Shown one piece after another: positions 1 to 8,200 of a stretch of 21,905 nt of DNA. The stretch is from a virus. A program made the position numbers and the translations under genes. The first letter of the stretch is position 1. The number at the start of each line of letters is the position of its first letter. The stretch spans positions 1 through 21,905 of IMG/VR virus record IMGVR_UViG_3300042898_000682, one strand, 5' to 3'. The notes below the pieces were generated by a model that made no database searches, was not told the origin of the DNA, and saw only the letters and a list, made by a program, of their open reading frames with translations.

Positions 1-408
1 ACTCAATTAATGTTTGAAAAAGAAAAGCGTGTTGAGTTTAAGATACCTGATGGTCGTGGTGAAAGACATTGGTACGCCGTTGATACAATCGGTAACTACA
101 AAGCAATGCTCTGTCACGGTGATCAATTCGGCAGTCTGTCAGCCTTTCACTCTTTTCAAAAGAAAGCGTATGGCTGGAAGATCGGGGCGTTGGATGAAGA
201 CTTTGATGATATCTTCATTGGTCACTTCCATACTCCTACCAAGATGACATTCAATACTGTTCAGTTAAGAATTTCAGGTAGCCCAGAGTCAGTTAATACA
301 TATGCTGCAGAAGTTCTTGCTGCTGCTGGCAGACCATCTCAGTCACTGTATTTTGTGCACCCTGAGAATGGTATTGTTACAGCCGAGTATAACTGCTGGT
401 TAAACTAA
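1..408 (+). CDS. Metallophosphoesterase, C-terminal part (5' end cut by window)
   Basis: The frame is open from base 1 to the stop at 406-408, so the gene starts upstream of the window; the ATG at base 10 is probably internal. The visible 136 codons carry two calcineurin-like phosphoesterase motifs: an HGD (LCHGDQF) and, downstream, a GHFH (IGHFHTP). Both supply metal-binding histidines near the end of such domains in SbcD/Mre11-type nucleases. The tail around SGSPESVNTYA resembles the strand-rich end seen in phage phosphoesterases. The N-terminal D-x-H and GDxxD motifs must lie outside the window. By family it would be a metal-dependent nuclease or phosphatase, and its place just before a replication module favours DNA processing. 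The next gene starts 2 nt after its stop. The fold is fairly secure; the substrate is unknown. Confidence 0.7.
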   Translation, partial: TQLMFEKEKRVEFKIPDGRGERHWYAVDTIGNYKAMLCHGDQFGSLSAFHSFQKKAYGWKIGALDEDFDDIFIGHFHTPTKMTFNTVQLRISGSPESVNTYAAEVLAAAGRPSQSLYFVHPENGIVTAEYNCWLN

Positions 409-409
409 C

Positions 410-628
410 ATGGCAAAAGCTACTGGTATCTATTGTCAGCATTGCGCTGGGCGTATGTTTACTGGTCAACAGTATTATGCTTTCCAAAAAAACTATATTG
501 ACTTGACCTGTTTAAGATGTGCTACATCTATTGATGTAGAAGTCAAAAAGCTAAATAAAGTATTGCGGTATTTGAATTTCAAAACTGTGGAGGAACGCCA
601 TGATATCCAAGAAACCAATCGCAAATAA
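410..628 (+). CDS. Small zinc-ribbon protein
   Basis: This 72-residue protein has two CxxC pairs (C9/C12 and C34/C37) about 21 residues apart, the geometry of a single zinc ribbon. The first pair reads YCQHC and the second TCLRC. The rest is basic and polar with no membrane segment. Zinc ribbons of this size in phages usually bind nucleic acid or a protein partner, but nothing here says which. It starts 2 nt after the phosphoesterase stop and its 3' end overlaps the MerR-like gene by 29 nt, so the three are probably co-transcribed. It is a real gene by packing and cysteine pattern; function unknown. Confidence 0.6.
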   Translation: MAKATGIYCQHCAGRMFTGQQYYAFQKNYIDLTCLRCATSIDVEVKKLNKVLRYLNFKTVEERHDIQETNRK

Positions 629-1034
629 ATTTTATAAGTACGCTGGCTCTATTGTCAAAATTAAAAAAATTTCTAAGGCTAAGAATAAGATTTTTATTGA
701 AAATCTTACAAATAAAGAAGTTATAACAATTCCATATGAGCAATCAGAAATTTTAATTATAAGGTTGTATACTGTTGGGGAAGTTGCTAAAATAGTTGAG
801 CGTAGACCTGATACTCTTAGGAAATACGAAAGAAAGAATTTAATTCCTTCGGCTAGTAAATTTGGAGATGAATATCCAGGTTATTCTGACTGGAGATATT
901 ATGATGAAAGTGCAGTATACGAAATGGTTGAATTTTTCAATCAAAGAGTCCAAGGTCGCCCCATTACTCAAAATAGTGTTGGGGTTAGTAATAAAATAAA
1001 GTTATTAGATCAAAAAATCAAACTTCATAGATGA
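600..1034 (+). CDS. MerR-type helix-turn-helix DNA-binding protein
   Basis: The 144-residue protein has two parts. Residues about 10-55 are strand-rich and basic and could form a small beta barrel. Residues 57-112 read as a MerR-type winged helix: YTVGEVAKIVERRPDTLRKY is the helix-turn-helix, followed by a wing with a WRYYDESAVYEM stretch. The long C-terminal dimerisation helix and cysteine sensor of classical MerR regulators are missing, so it is closer to the small excisionase or MerR-like DNA binders of phages. A GGAGG at 590-594 precedes the ATG and supports this start despite the 29-nt overlap with the upstream gene. Likely a transcriptional regulator or DNA-architecture protein; its operator is unknown. 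Codons are more A-ending than in neighbouring genes. Confidence 0.7.
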   Translation: MISKKPIANKFYKYAGSIVKIKKISKAKNKIFIENLTNKEVITIPYEQSEILIIRLYTVGEVAKIVERRPDTLRKYERKNLIPSASKFGDEYPGYSDWRYYDESAVYEMVEFFNQRVQGRPITQNSVGVSNKIKLLDQKIKLHR

Positions 1035-1041
1035 GGATGTT

Positions 1042-1254
1042 ATGACAACAGAAAAAGAAAAAGGCACAGAGATTTGGGCTTCACTAGGTATTACTAAGAA
1101 TCTTGGTAATTATGAATCCTTAAGGCTTGACGCAGGCGCACGAACGCAGGCATCAGACCCTAACGACCCTGAAGCATGGGCAAAGGTCTGGGCTTCAATT
1201 GATTCCCAGATTGAGGCTAAGTTGCAAGAACTAGATAATGAAAGCCCAAAGTGA
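1042..1254 (+). CDS. Conserved small phage protein with LGNYES motif
   Basis: This 70-residue acidic protein contains ITKNLGNYESLRLDAG near residues 18-33 and an amphipathic C-terminal helix (WAKVWASIDSQIEAKLQEL). The LGNYES-x-R-x-D-x-G pattern recalls a family of short phage and plasmid proteins that I know only as hypothetical. A GAGG at 1033-1036 precedes the ATG. It lies between the MerR-like and WhiB-like genes and overlaps the latter by 17 nt, so it is likely co-expressed with two regulators. The role is unknown; a partner of the transcription or replication machinery is only a guess from position. Confidence 0.55.
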   Translation: MTTEKEKGTEIWASLGITKNLGNYESLRLDAGARTQASDPNDPEAWAKVWASIDSQIEAKLQELDNESPK

Positions 1255-1537
1255 TTGGCGAGTAATTGCAGTTTGTGCAAATGATGAAAAGCCAATTGCT
1301 TGGCTATCGTATGATATTGAAGATGTACAATACGCCAAGCATGGCTGTTCACAATGTAAAGTAAGAGTAGAATGTTTCTTAAATGCATGGGAAAATAAAC
1401 CATATGTCGGAGTTAATGCAGGGATATCAGAGTATGATTTCCTAATGCTTACTTGGAAGGAGTCAAAGAAGTCTAATGGAACTAACTGGTCTAGAACTAA
1501 TAAAATTCTTCAAGGAATCTTGCAAGAAGTCAAATAA
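1238..1537 (+). CDS. WhiB-like iron-sulfur transcription factor
   Basis: The 99-residue protein has the WhiB cysteine arrangement: C13, then C37-x2-C40 and C46 (CSQCKVRVEC). These would bind a [4Fe-4S] cluster. The glycine-rich turn that follows the cluster in WhiB proteins (usually G-V/I-W-G-G) is represented by YVGVNAG at 56-62, so the tryptophan is missing. The C-terminus is basic (KESKK, WSRTNK), as expected for DNA contact. WhiB proteins bind the principal sigma factor and steer transcription; phage versions such as the mycobacteriophage TM4 protein act on host genes. This is the main evidence that the host is an actinobacterium. The degenerate turn may alter sigma binding. Confidence 0.8.
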   Translation: MKAQSDWRVIAVCANDEKPIAWLSYDIEDVQYAKHGCSQCKVRVECFLNAWENKPYVGVNAGISEYDFLMLTWKESKKSNGTNWSRTNKILQGILQEVK

Positions 1538-1781
1538 GCTCTTTATTCCAGATTCCCCAAGAGAGGAATCTGTTGCAGACGCATTGGCTGAATTTTATAA
1601 AAAAGAAGAATTGTTTAATGCGGTACAATTATTTATAAAATCAAAGACTGGACCATTCTTGATATTTGATTTTGCGATAGAATCAAGAGCGTATGTTGAT
1701 AAAACAAAATTTGAATCTAAGTCCGTCAACGCTTTTAAAGAAATAGTAGAACAAACCAAAAAGAGAATGGAATCTGAATGA
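1476..1781 (+). CDS. Unknown protein upstream of helicase
   Basis: I do not recognise this 101-residue protein. It is mostly helical by eye, mixed in charge, with a hydrophobic stretch (GPFLIFDFAI, about residues 58-67) too short and charged-flanked to be a membrane segment. The first in-frame ATG at 1476 gives a 62-nt overlap with the WhiB-like gene; a later non-ATG start cannot be excluded because no good ribosome-binding site precedes 1476. Its stop overlaps the helicase start in an ATGA arrangement, so it is translationally coupled to DnaB. That position is where helicase loaders sit in some phages, but no AAA+ motif is present. Confidence 0.55.
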   Translation: MELTGLELIKFFKESCKKSNKLFIPDSPREESVADALAEFYKKEELFNAVQLFIKSKTGPFLIFDFAIESRAYVDKTKFESKSVNAFKEIVEQTKKRMESE

Positions 1782-2995
1782 ACTATGAGATTAGATTACT
1801 TAACTGCATTATTGATCAAGATGGTTACGCTGAGGCAGTAAACGCAGGTGCAGAGAATGTGTTTGTTGAGTACCGTGATATTTGGAACTTTGTCATCAGT
1901 CACTTTGATGAGCATAAAAAGGTTCCGTCTAAGGACACTGTAAAGCATCATCACCCAGACTTTGAGTTTGTCGCTACGCCTGAGCCTTTGAAGTATTATC
2001 TTGATGATGCAAAACGAGAATCATTATCATATCAAACAAGAACTATTGTTTCTAAAGCTCATTCAATACTTGGGGAGCTCGGTCCGAAAGAGTCGCTGTC
2101 TTTTCTTATGGAAGAAACATCTCGTCTTTATAAGTTCTCCAGTAGTCTTAAAGATACAGACTTGGCTGGTGACTGGAAAGAAAGAGCTGACAGCCTAAGG
2201 GAGAGGGCTCTGCGTGGTGGTGATGAACTACAAGGTGTACCAAGTGGTATTCATGTAATTGATAAAACATTTGGTGGTTGGCAACCTGGAGACTTTATTG
2301 TTCTTCTTGGTTGGACTGGTGTTGGCAAGTCATTCATTGCAAGATTGTTTGCAGTTAATGCTTGGAAGGCAGGGTACAGACCATTAATTATTTCACTTGA
2401 AATGAATAAGATGCAGGAAGGTCAAAGACTAGACACTTTGCTAAACAATGGCGAAGGTAACTTTACCAATAGCGATCTAGTACGAGCCAACCCTGCTATC
2501 GTAGATAAATATGAAAAGTGGGCAGAGGCTACTTTCACTGGTAAGCATGCTATCCATCTTGTAACATCAGAGGGTCTTGAAACAGCAGATCAAAACATGG
2601 TGCAAGCTAAGATTGACCAGTATCATCCCGATATGGTAATTCTTGATTATCATGGGTTGTTTGATGATTCTAGTGGTGCTAAAACTGAAACAGAAAAGGC
2701 TAAGAACCTTTCTAAAGCTTTTAAGCGCATGGCTGTAAAGAACAATATCCCTATCATAGATGTTGCAGCAGTTACAATGGCTGAGGGGCACTCTGAGAGA
2801 CCACCTGAGTTAGAAGAGGTTGCATGGAGTAAGCAGTTAGCTTATGACGCTGACCTTGTGCTGGCTATTCATCGTGAGCCTTCGTCAGATGTGTTTCAGG
2901 TTGTGTCACGCAAAGTTAGAAGAGCTGGACATTTTGGGTTTTACCTTAGATGGAATCTAGAGACTGGGAAATGGGCAGAAGAATGGGACATTTAA
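1778..2995 (+). CDS. Replicative DNA helicase, DnaB family
   Basis: The 405-residue protein has a helical N-terminal domain (about 1-125) like that of DnaB, a linker, and a RecA-fold ATPase domain. Visible motifs are Walker A GWTGVGKS at 178-185, the SLEM motif after it (about 206-209) and Walker B MVILDY at 286-291. The C-terminus contains the KVRRAGHFG region that corresponds to the arginine-finger or DNA-binding loops. It would form a hexamer that unwinds the phage fork and recruits the primase encoded next. It is somewhat shorter than bacterial DnaB (about 450-470). It starts inside the stop of the preceding gene (ATGA). Confidence 0.92.
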   Translation: MNYEIRLLNCIIDQDGYAEAVNAGAENVFVEYRDIWNFVISHFDEHKKVPSKDTVKHHHPDFEFVATPEPLKYYLDDAKRESLSYQTRTIVSKAHSILGELGPKESLSFLMEETSRLYKFSSSLKDTDLAGDWKERADSLRERALRGGDELQGVPSGIHVIDKTFGGWQPGDFIVLLGWTGVGKSFIARLFAVNAWKAGYRPLIISLEMNKMQEGQRLDTLLNNGEGNFTNSDLVRANPAIVDKYEKWAEATFTGKHAIHLVTSEGLETADQNMVQAKIDQYHPDMVILDYHGLFDDSSGAKTETEKAKNLSKAFKRMAVKNNIPIIDVAAVTMAEGHSERPPELEEVAWSKQLAYDADLVLAIHREPSSDVFQVVSRKVRRAGHFGFYLRWNLETGKWAEEWDI

Positions 2996-3180
2996 TTGAT
3001 GCTAAGATATCGGGTACTGCACAAGATATAGAAACCATTGCGAAGCTAAGACCTTGGATGGAAGATGAAGCAAGGGCTAAGTACGGCTTTACAGGAAAGA
3101 CGAAGTTGATTACTGACTATGATAAAGAAACCAACATATTTTCATTCTCAATCGTTTTTGATGATGAACTTAGAAACTGA
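2983..3180 (+). CDS. Small unknown protein between helicase and primase
   Basis: A 65-residue acidic protein if it starts at the ATG at 2983; an earlier in-frame ATG at 2950 would give 76 residues and a longer overlap with the helicase gene. I prefer 2983 because the overlap is then only 13 nt, but no clear ribosome-binding site decides it. The sequence has a helical first half (TAQDIETIAKLRPWMEDEARAKYGF) and a strand-like second half. No known motif. It overlaps the start of the primase gene by 20 nt. Its place between helicase and primase suggests a replisome accessory role, as inference only. Confidence 0.5.
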   Translation: MGHLIDAKISGTAQDIETIAKLRPWMEDEARAKYGFTGKTKLITDYDKETNIFSFSIVFDDELRN

Positions 3181-4063
3181 AATTAAAGATCTTCTTCAGA
3201 AATTCGGTATTCATGTTCATACTGAGTCGGGTAATGAAATTACATTCTATTGTCCGTTTCATAAAAACAGAAATACACCTTCGTTCTACCTGAATAAAAA
3301 GACTGGGCTGTGGCAATGCTTTAACCCTTCTTGTGGTGAAAAGGGTAACTTTAAAAAACTATACCGACAGATAACAGGTAAGTCCTATGGTCGTGAAGTA
3401 AAGCTTGACCCTTCGGCATTGCGGAATGAACTTGATCGTGCTTTCAGACCGATTGTTCCAGAAAAAGAAATTACTTTAGACAGCATTGCTCTTGATTATG
3501 ATAGCGACAATATTAAGCAAGTGTTGTTACCATTTGTAGAGCGTGGTCTTTCACTGGATACATTGTCACATTTTGAAGTAGGTTTTTCTACAGGTAAGAA
3601 TAGGATTGTTATTCCAGTAAGAAATCCGCAATATAAGGTTGTTGGGTTAATTGGTAGAGCTATCAGTAATGACCAAGAGCCAAGATATCTTTACAATACG
3701 GGGTTCAAGAGAGCCATAGTATTGTTCAATATACAGAATGCCAAGAACTACAGTGATGTTATAATAGTAGAAGGAAGTGTTGACGCAATGAAAGTGCATG
3801 AGGCTGGATACCCCAATGTTGTTGCATCACTAGGAGCCCAAGTTTCACCTCAACAAGTCACAATGCTAAAAAAGTACTTTGACAGAATAATTATATTTTC
3901 TGACAATGATGACGCAGGACAGGCTATGAAAGGTGCTATAATAAAATCTTGCTGTGGTAAAGAACTGTACGCAGCACAGATTCCCGAGGGTTATAAAGAT
4001 CCTGGGGAAATGGATATACAACAAATAAAAGACAGTATCACAAACAAACAATTAATCATATAG
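3161..4063 (+). CDS. DNA primase, DnaG type (zinc finger plus TOPRIM)
   Basis: Counted from the ATG at 3161 the protein has 300 residues. The zinc-binding domain is seen as C31, H34, C53 and C58 (CPFH ... CFNPSC), the CHC2 pattern of DnaG. The TOPRIM catalytic domain follows, with E204-G205 (VEGSVDAM) and D248-x-D250 (FSDNDDAG). The C-terminal helicase-binding domain of bacterial DnaG is absent, which explains the short length (bacterial enzymes are about 600). It makes RNA primers for the phage polymerase. An in-frame ATG at 3119 would add 14 residues within the upstream gene; the 3161/3164 pair gives the usual short overlap, although no good Shine-Dalgarno sequence is seen for either. Confidence 0.9.
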   Translation: MMNLETEIKDLLQKFGIHVHTESGNEITFYCPFHKNRNTPSFYLNKKTGLWQCFNPSCGEKGNFKKLYRQITGKSYGREVKLDPSALRNELDRAFRPIVPEKEITLDSIALDYDSDNIKQVLLPFVERGLSLDTLSHFEVGFSTGKNRIVIPVRNPQYKVVGLIGRAISNDQEPRYLYNTGFKRAIVLFNIQNAKNYSDVIIVEGSVDAMKVHEAGYPNVVASLGAQVSPQQVTMLKKYFDRIIIFSDNDDAGQAMKGAIIKSCCGKELYAAQIPEGYKDPGEMDIQQIKDSITNKQLII

Positions 4064-4071
4064 GAGACAAT

Positions 4072-4719
4072 ATGTCATTTACATCAATCAAAACATTAAA
4101 AGACCTTGAAAAAGCAGTTATTCCTGCGCAGGGTACAGGGAAAGGAGTTAAGAAATACTTTACTCTTCAATCAGGAGATTCTTTCAAGATTCGGTTTCGC
4201 CAAGAGCTGACTGAAGATGCAAGTAATTATAATGAAGAGATCGGTACAGGTATTTCAGTACCAGTTGTTACATCGCCAGTTAACTGGAAGTGGAGAGTAG
4301 CCTCTACTGCTTCATTTGAGAAGTTTAACTATCGTTGTTGGGCAACTGAGCAATCAGTTACAGATAAGGCTTGGAAGCCTAAGCCGCACTTGCTAATCAA
4401 CATTGTAGTAGAAGTAGAGCCAGGAGTTTGGGAACCACGAATTCTTGATACTACATTTAATCAACGACATGTTGGTTTAACTTTGATTGAATACGCTAAA
4501 GAGTTTGGCACTATCACAGACCGTGAGTATAAGTATTCACGAACTGGTTCGTCAGCATCTGACACAAACTATAGCCTAATTCCTTTGAATGTTTCTGAAA
4601 TGCCAAAGGCAGTTAAAGAATTGCCGATGCATGATTTGGAAAGTGTTTACATGACACTCTCTTATGAGAAGCAACAAATATTCCTCACTACTGGAGAGCT
4701 TAACAAAGACTCTTGGTGA
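4072..4719 (+). CDS. Putative single-stranded DNA-binding protein
   Basis: This 215-residue protein is preceded by an AGGAG (about 4063-4067) and starts 9 nt after the primase stop. It looks strand-rich: a core of aromatic and basic strands (FKIRFRQEL, NWKWRVAS, FEKFNYRCW, LLINIVVEVEPG) followed by a region with alternating aromatics and an acidic tail. Size, aromatic content and position between primase and polymerase fit a phage SSB of the gp32 or gp2.5 kind, but I see no diagnostic motif and only two cysteines near each other are lacking for a gp32 zinc site. Its strong ribosome-binding site and the hairpin right after the stop suggest high, separately tuned expression, as SSB needs. Function is inferred mostly from context. 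Confidence 0.45.
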   Translation: MSFTSIKTLKDLEKAVIPAQGTGKGVKKYFTLQSGDSFKIRFRQELTEDASNYNEEIGTGISVPVVTSPVNWKWRVASTASFEKFNYRCWATEQSVTDKAWKPKPHLLINIVVEVEPGVWEPRILDTTFNQRHVGLTLIEYAKEFGTITDREYKYSRTGSSASDTNYSLIPLNVSEMPKAVKELPMHDLESVYMTLSYEKQQIFLTTGELNKDSW

Positions 4720-4731
4720 TTGTTATTCATT

Positions 4732-4753
4732 GGGCAGGGGGAAACCCCTGCCC
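4732..4753 (+). terminator. GC-rich hairpin with GNRA tetraloop after the SSB-like gene
   Basis: A perfect 9-bp stem, GGGCAGGGG (4732-4740) pairing with CCCCTGCCC (4745-4753), closes a GAAA loop. Only three Ts follow, so it is a weak or partial intrinsic terminator, an attenuator, or an mRNA 3'-end stabiliser. It sits 13 nt after the stop of the SSB-like gene and 18 nt before the next ATG. It would let the upstream gene be made in excess over the nucleotidase and polymerase genes. Confidence 0.65.
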
Positions 4754-4770
4754 TTTAACAAAAGGGATAT

Positions 4771-5295
4771 ATGAAAAATAATTCTATTGTTTTAGACCTT
4801 GATGGTGTTATTGCCGACATAGACACAGCCGTTTCTGACTACCTACATTATGTTTGTGGGGTACAGGAAGATTATTCAAGTTGGTTTACTACCGATACAA
4901 AAGATAAAGAAGCTTTAAAGTTATTTTCAAATGAACTGTTTTGGAAGAATCTTAAACCATTTGAAGATGCTTGGTATCAGGTCAATAAATGGTTTTCTGA
5001 TGGCATTGATGTGCATATAGTAACTGCAAGAAGAACTGAAGCGTCTGTCAGATCCGTAGAGCCTTGGCTGGATGCTTGGCGTATAAATACATTAAGACCT
5101 AAGTTTGCTAAGATGCATTCTAAGCATGAAATTATTTCTGAAATCAACCCAATATTTGTGGTTGAGGATAATCCTAATGAAGTAATTTCATTAAGAGATA
5201 ATGGAATCAACTGTTACTTGCGCAAGGCATGGTACAATGAGCAGTTCTGGAATGATTTACCTTGTATTGATTCACTTTACGAACTGGAGATTTAA
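4771..5295 (+). CDS. HAD-superfamily 5'(3')-deoxyribonucleotidase-like phosphatase
   Basis: The 174-residue protein has the HAD motifs in order: DLDGV with D9 and D11 near the N-terminus (nucleophile and acid/base), T85 in IVTARR (motif II), and VEDNP with E132/D133 (motif III, Mg2+ binding). A small helical cap separates motifs I and II. The size and the D-x-D-G-V start fit the phage and bacterial 5'(3')-nucleotidase family, which removes phosphate from deoxynucleoside monophosphates. Next to the polymerase gene it could adjust the dNMP pool. It starts after a GGG-containing site (4764-4767) downstream of the hairpin and its stop directly abuts the polymerase GTG. Polynucleotide phosphatase activity is an alternative. 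Confidence 0.72.
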   Translation: MKNNSIVLDLDGVIADIDTAVSDYLHYVCGVQEDYSSWFTTDTKDKEALKLFSNELFWKNLKPFEDAWYQVNKWFSDGIDVHIVTARRTEASVRSVEPWLDAWRINTLRPKFAKMHSKHEIISEINPIFVVEDNPNEVISLRDNGINCYLRKAWYNEQFWNDLPCIDSLYELEI

Positions 5296-8200
5296 GTGAC
5301 AGAGTTTGTTCACCTTCATTGCCATAGCGAGCACTCGCTACTGGATGGAATGTCTACGCCTGAAGAGATCGCACAGATTTCTAGCACGAATGGGCAATTT
5401 GCAGCAGCACTTACAGATCACGGAACGATGGCAGGTGTTCTTCGCTTCCAGGATGCATGTAAAAAGCATGCAGTGCGACCTGTATTCGGCATTGAAGCGT
5501 ATTTTGTACCTTCTGTTAAAGATGATGGTGATGGTAAGCATGAGCGTTTCCATTTAATTCTTCTTGCAAAAAATGATGTTGGTCTAAAAAAGCTTTTCAA
5601 GCTATCGCAAATATCATGGCAAGACAATTTTTACTATAAGCCTAGAATTGATTTTGATTTGCTAGAGAGTATGGTGGATGATGATATTATTTCATTGTCG
5701 GGCTGTAGAGGAAGTTCTATTGCTAAAGCGATTGAGGCTGGCAATACTGGTCGTGCAGAGATGCTGGCAGATAGATTTACTAAAATATTTAAAGATGATT
5801 TCTATTTTGAGTTGCAAGCGTGGAACCCTAAAGAGATTAATGATGGGCTATTAGATTTGTCTAAAGCTTTTAATAAAAAGGCTGTAGCAACTGCTGACTG
5901 CCATTTCCCAACACACGCTGATAAAGCTTGTGAAGAGGTCTTGCTTCTTATTTCGCAGTATCCTAGTCTTGGTGCTTCTATCACTAATCTTGCTAAAGAG
6001 AACGCTACTACGCTTCATAAGTGTGGTAATGACCTTCTTGAGAAAGTAAACCATCTTTACCCTGAAAGAAGTTTACGCTTTGATGATATTAATCCATATG
6101 TTGCAAACGCAGAGACTGTTCTGTCGTGGTTTAAAGATGCTGGTTATGATAGACCTGACATTCTTGAAAACACAATTGAAGTAGCCAGTAAATGCAGTGC
6201 TGAGATTACCAAGCGTAGAAACCTGCTTCCTAAATATTTGAAGTCATTGAATTCAGATGAGTACCTACGAGAGATGACTGAGTTTAGATTAAAAGAACTT
6301 GACTTGGGCGAAGAGTACAAGGTAAGACTTGAAGAAGAACTTGGGATTATTAAACAGCTTGGCTTTGCTGACTATTTCCTTATTGTTTGGGATCTTACAT
6401 CTTGGGCTGATGCTAATAATGTAGGTCGTGGAACTGGTAGAGGTTCTGTAGGTGGAAGCTTGCTTGCTTTCCTGCTAGATATTTCTAAGGTTGACCCGAT
6501 TAAATATAATTTACTATTCGCTCGCTTTATCAATCCCGAGCGTAACGACTATCCAGATATTGACTTGGACTTTGAGGACAAGAGAAGAAACGAAGTCAAA
6601 GAGTATCTTAGAAATAGATGGGGTAAAGACCATGTTGCTGCAATCACTACTTATGGTACATTCAAACCTAAGTCAGTAGTGAAAGATGTTGCTAGAGTAT
6701 TGCAAGTATCTTACGAAGAGACTAATAACATCACTCCGTTCTTTGAGACAATTGAAGAATTAACTGAATCACCCAAGGGAAAGATTTTCTGTAACAAGTA
6801 TCCTGATGTACCTAAGTTGGCTAAGAGGCTTGAAGGTAGAATTAGGAATGTTGGTATCCATGCTGCAGGTATGGTTGTGTCATCTGTTCCATTGAACGAA
6901 GTTTGCCCTATTGAAACAAGAAAAGAAACTGACGGTGGGGAGCGAACAACGGTTACTGCATTTGACATGACTGATGCAGAGGCTGTTGGGCTGATTAAAA
7001 TAGATATTCTTGGTCTAAAGACCGTATCTGTGATTAAAGATTGCTTAGCGAAGATTACAGAGCGTTTGGGAGTGAATGTAGAGGCTCAATCACTGGCTCT
7101 AGATGACCCTGCTGTATTTGAAAACTTTAATAAAGGTAATACGGTTGGGGTTTTCCAAACCGATGCAGCAGCTTATCGTAATCTAATTGAAAGAATGGGT
7201 ATTGATAACTTTAGTGACCTTGTAGTGAGTAACGCTCTGGTAAGACCAGGAGCCTTGTTATCGCAAGGTCAGAAATATATTGATTGTAAGAAGGGTTTCA
7301 CTCAGCCTTATTACCCTGATAAGTCTGTTGAAGAAATATTAAAAGAAACATACGGCACTGTTATCTTCCAAGAGCAATTAATGCAAATGTCTGTATTAAT
7401 TTCAGGGTTTACTTGGTCAGATGCAGACAAGCTAAGAAAGATTATTGGAAAGAAAAGAGACATTAGTGAATTTAAAGATTTTAAAGATAAGTTTGTTAAT
7501 AATGCAATCATTCCAAAAGCAGAGGCGAGGAAAATGTGGGCTGAGTTTGAAATGTCAGCTCTATATATGTTCAATAAATCTCATGCTGTAGCCTACTCAA
7601 TGCTGTCTTACCAGACCATGTGGTTAAAGGTTAATTACCCTCTAGAGTTCATCTGGTCATTACTATATAATGAAGATTCTACTGAAAAAATCACTGCATA
7701 TCTAATGGAAGCCCAGCGTCTAGGAATTGCAATTCTTCCTCCAGATGTAAACTATTCTGAGGAATACTTTACAACTGACAGCCGAACAGGGCTTGATGCT
7801 ATTAGGTTTGGTTTAACGAATGTCGCTGGCTGTGGTGCTTCTGCAATTAAGGAAATTTTGACTAAGAGACCATTCACTTGCTTAGATGAGTTTAATAATA
7901 AGTGTTCTAAGTCTGCTGTCAAAGCTCCTCTCCGTCTTAATCTTGAAAAAGTCGGGGCGTATGTTTCTATGAACCATATTTCTCAATACGAGCATGAGCG
8001 CTACTACCTCCCAGTTCTTGGTTTTTCTATTAAATCAGGTGAAGAGAATAACGAGATGGATGAGTTTGTTGGGAACCTTTCTGAGTTCCATGAAATAAAT
8101 TCTCCATTGACGCTTATTAAAGCAATTGTGCGATCAACGAAAAAGACTCCGCAATACCTAAGAATTGAATTTGAAGACTTCTCGGGTTCAGCTACTGTAT

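Noticed and set aside
4732-4753. Operator for the nucleotidase gene
   Set aside because: The GNRA-type loop and perfect stem after a stop codon fit an RNA hairpin better; no -10 is next to it.
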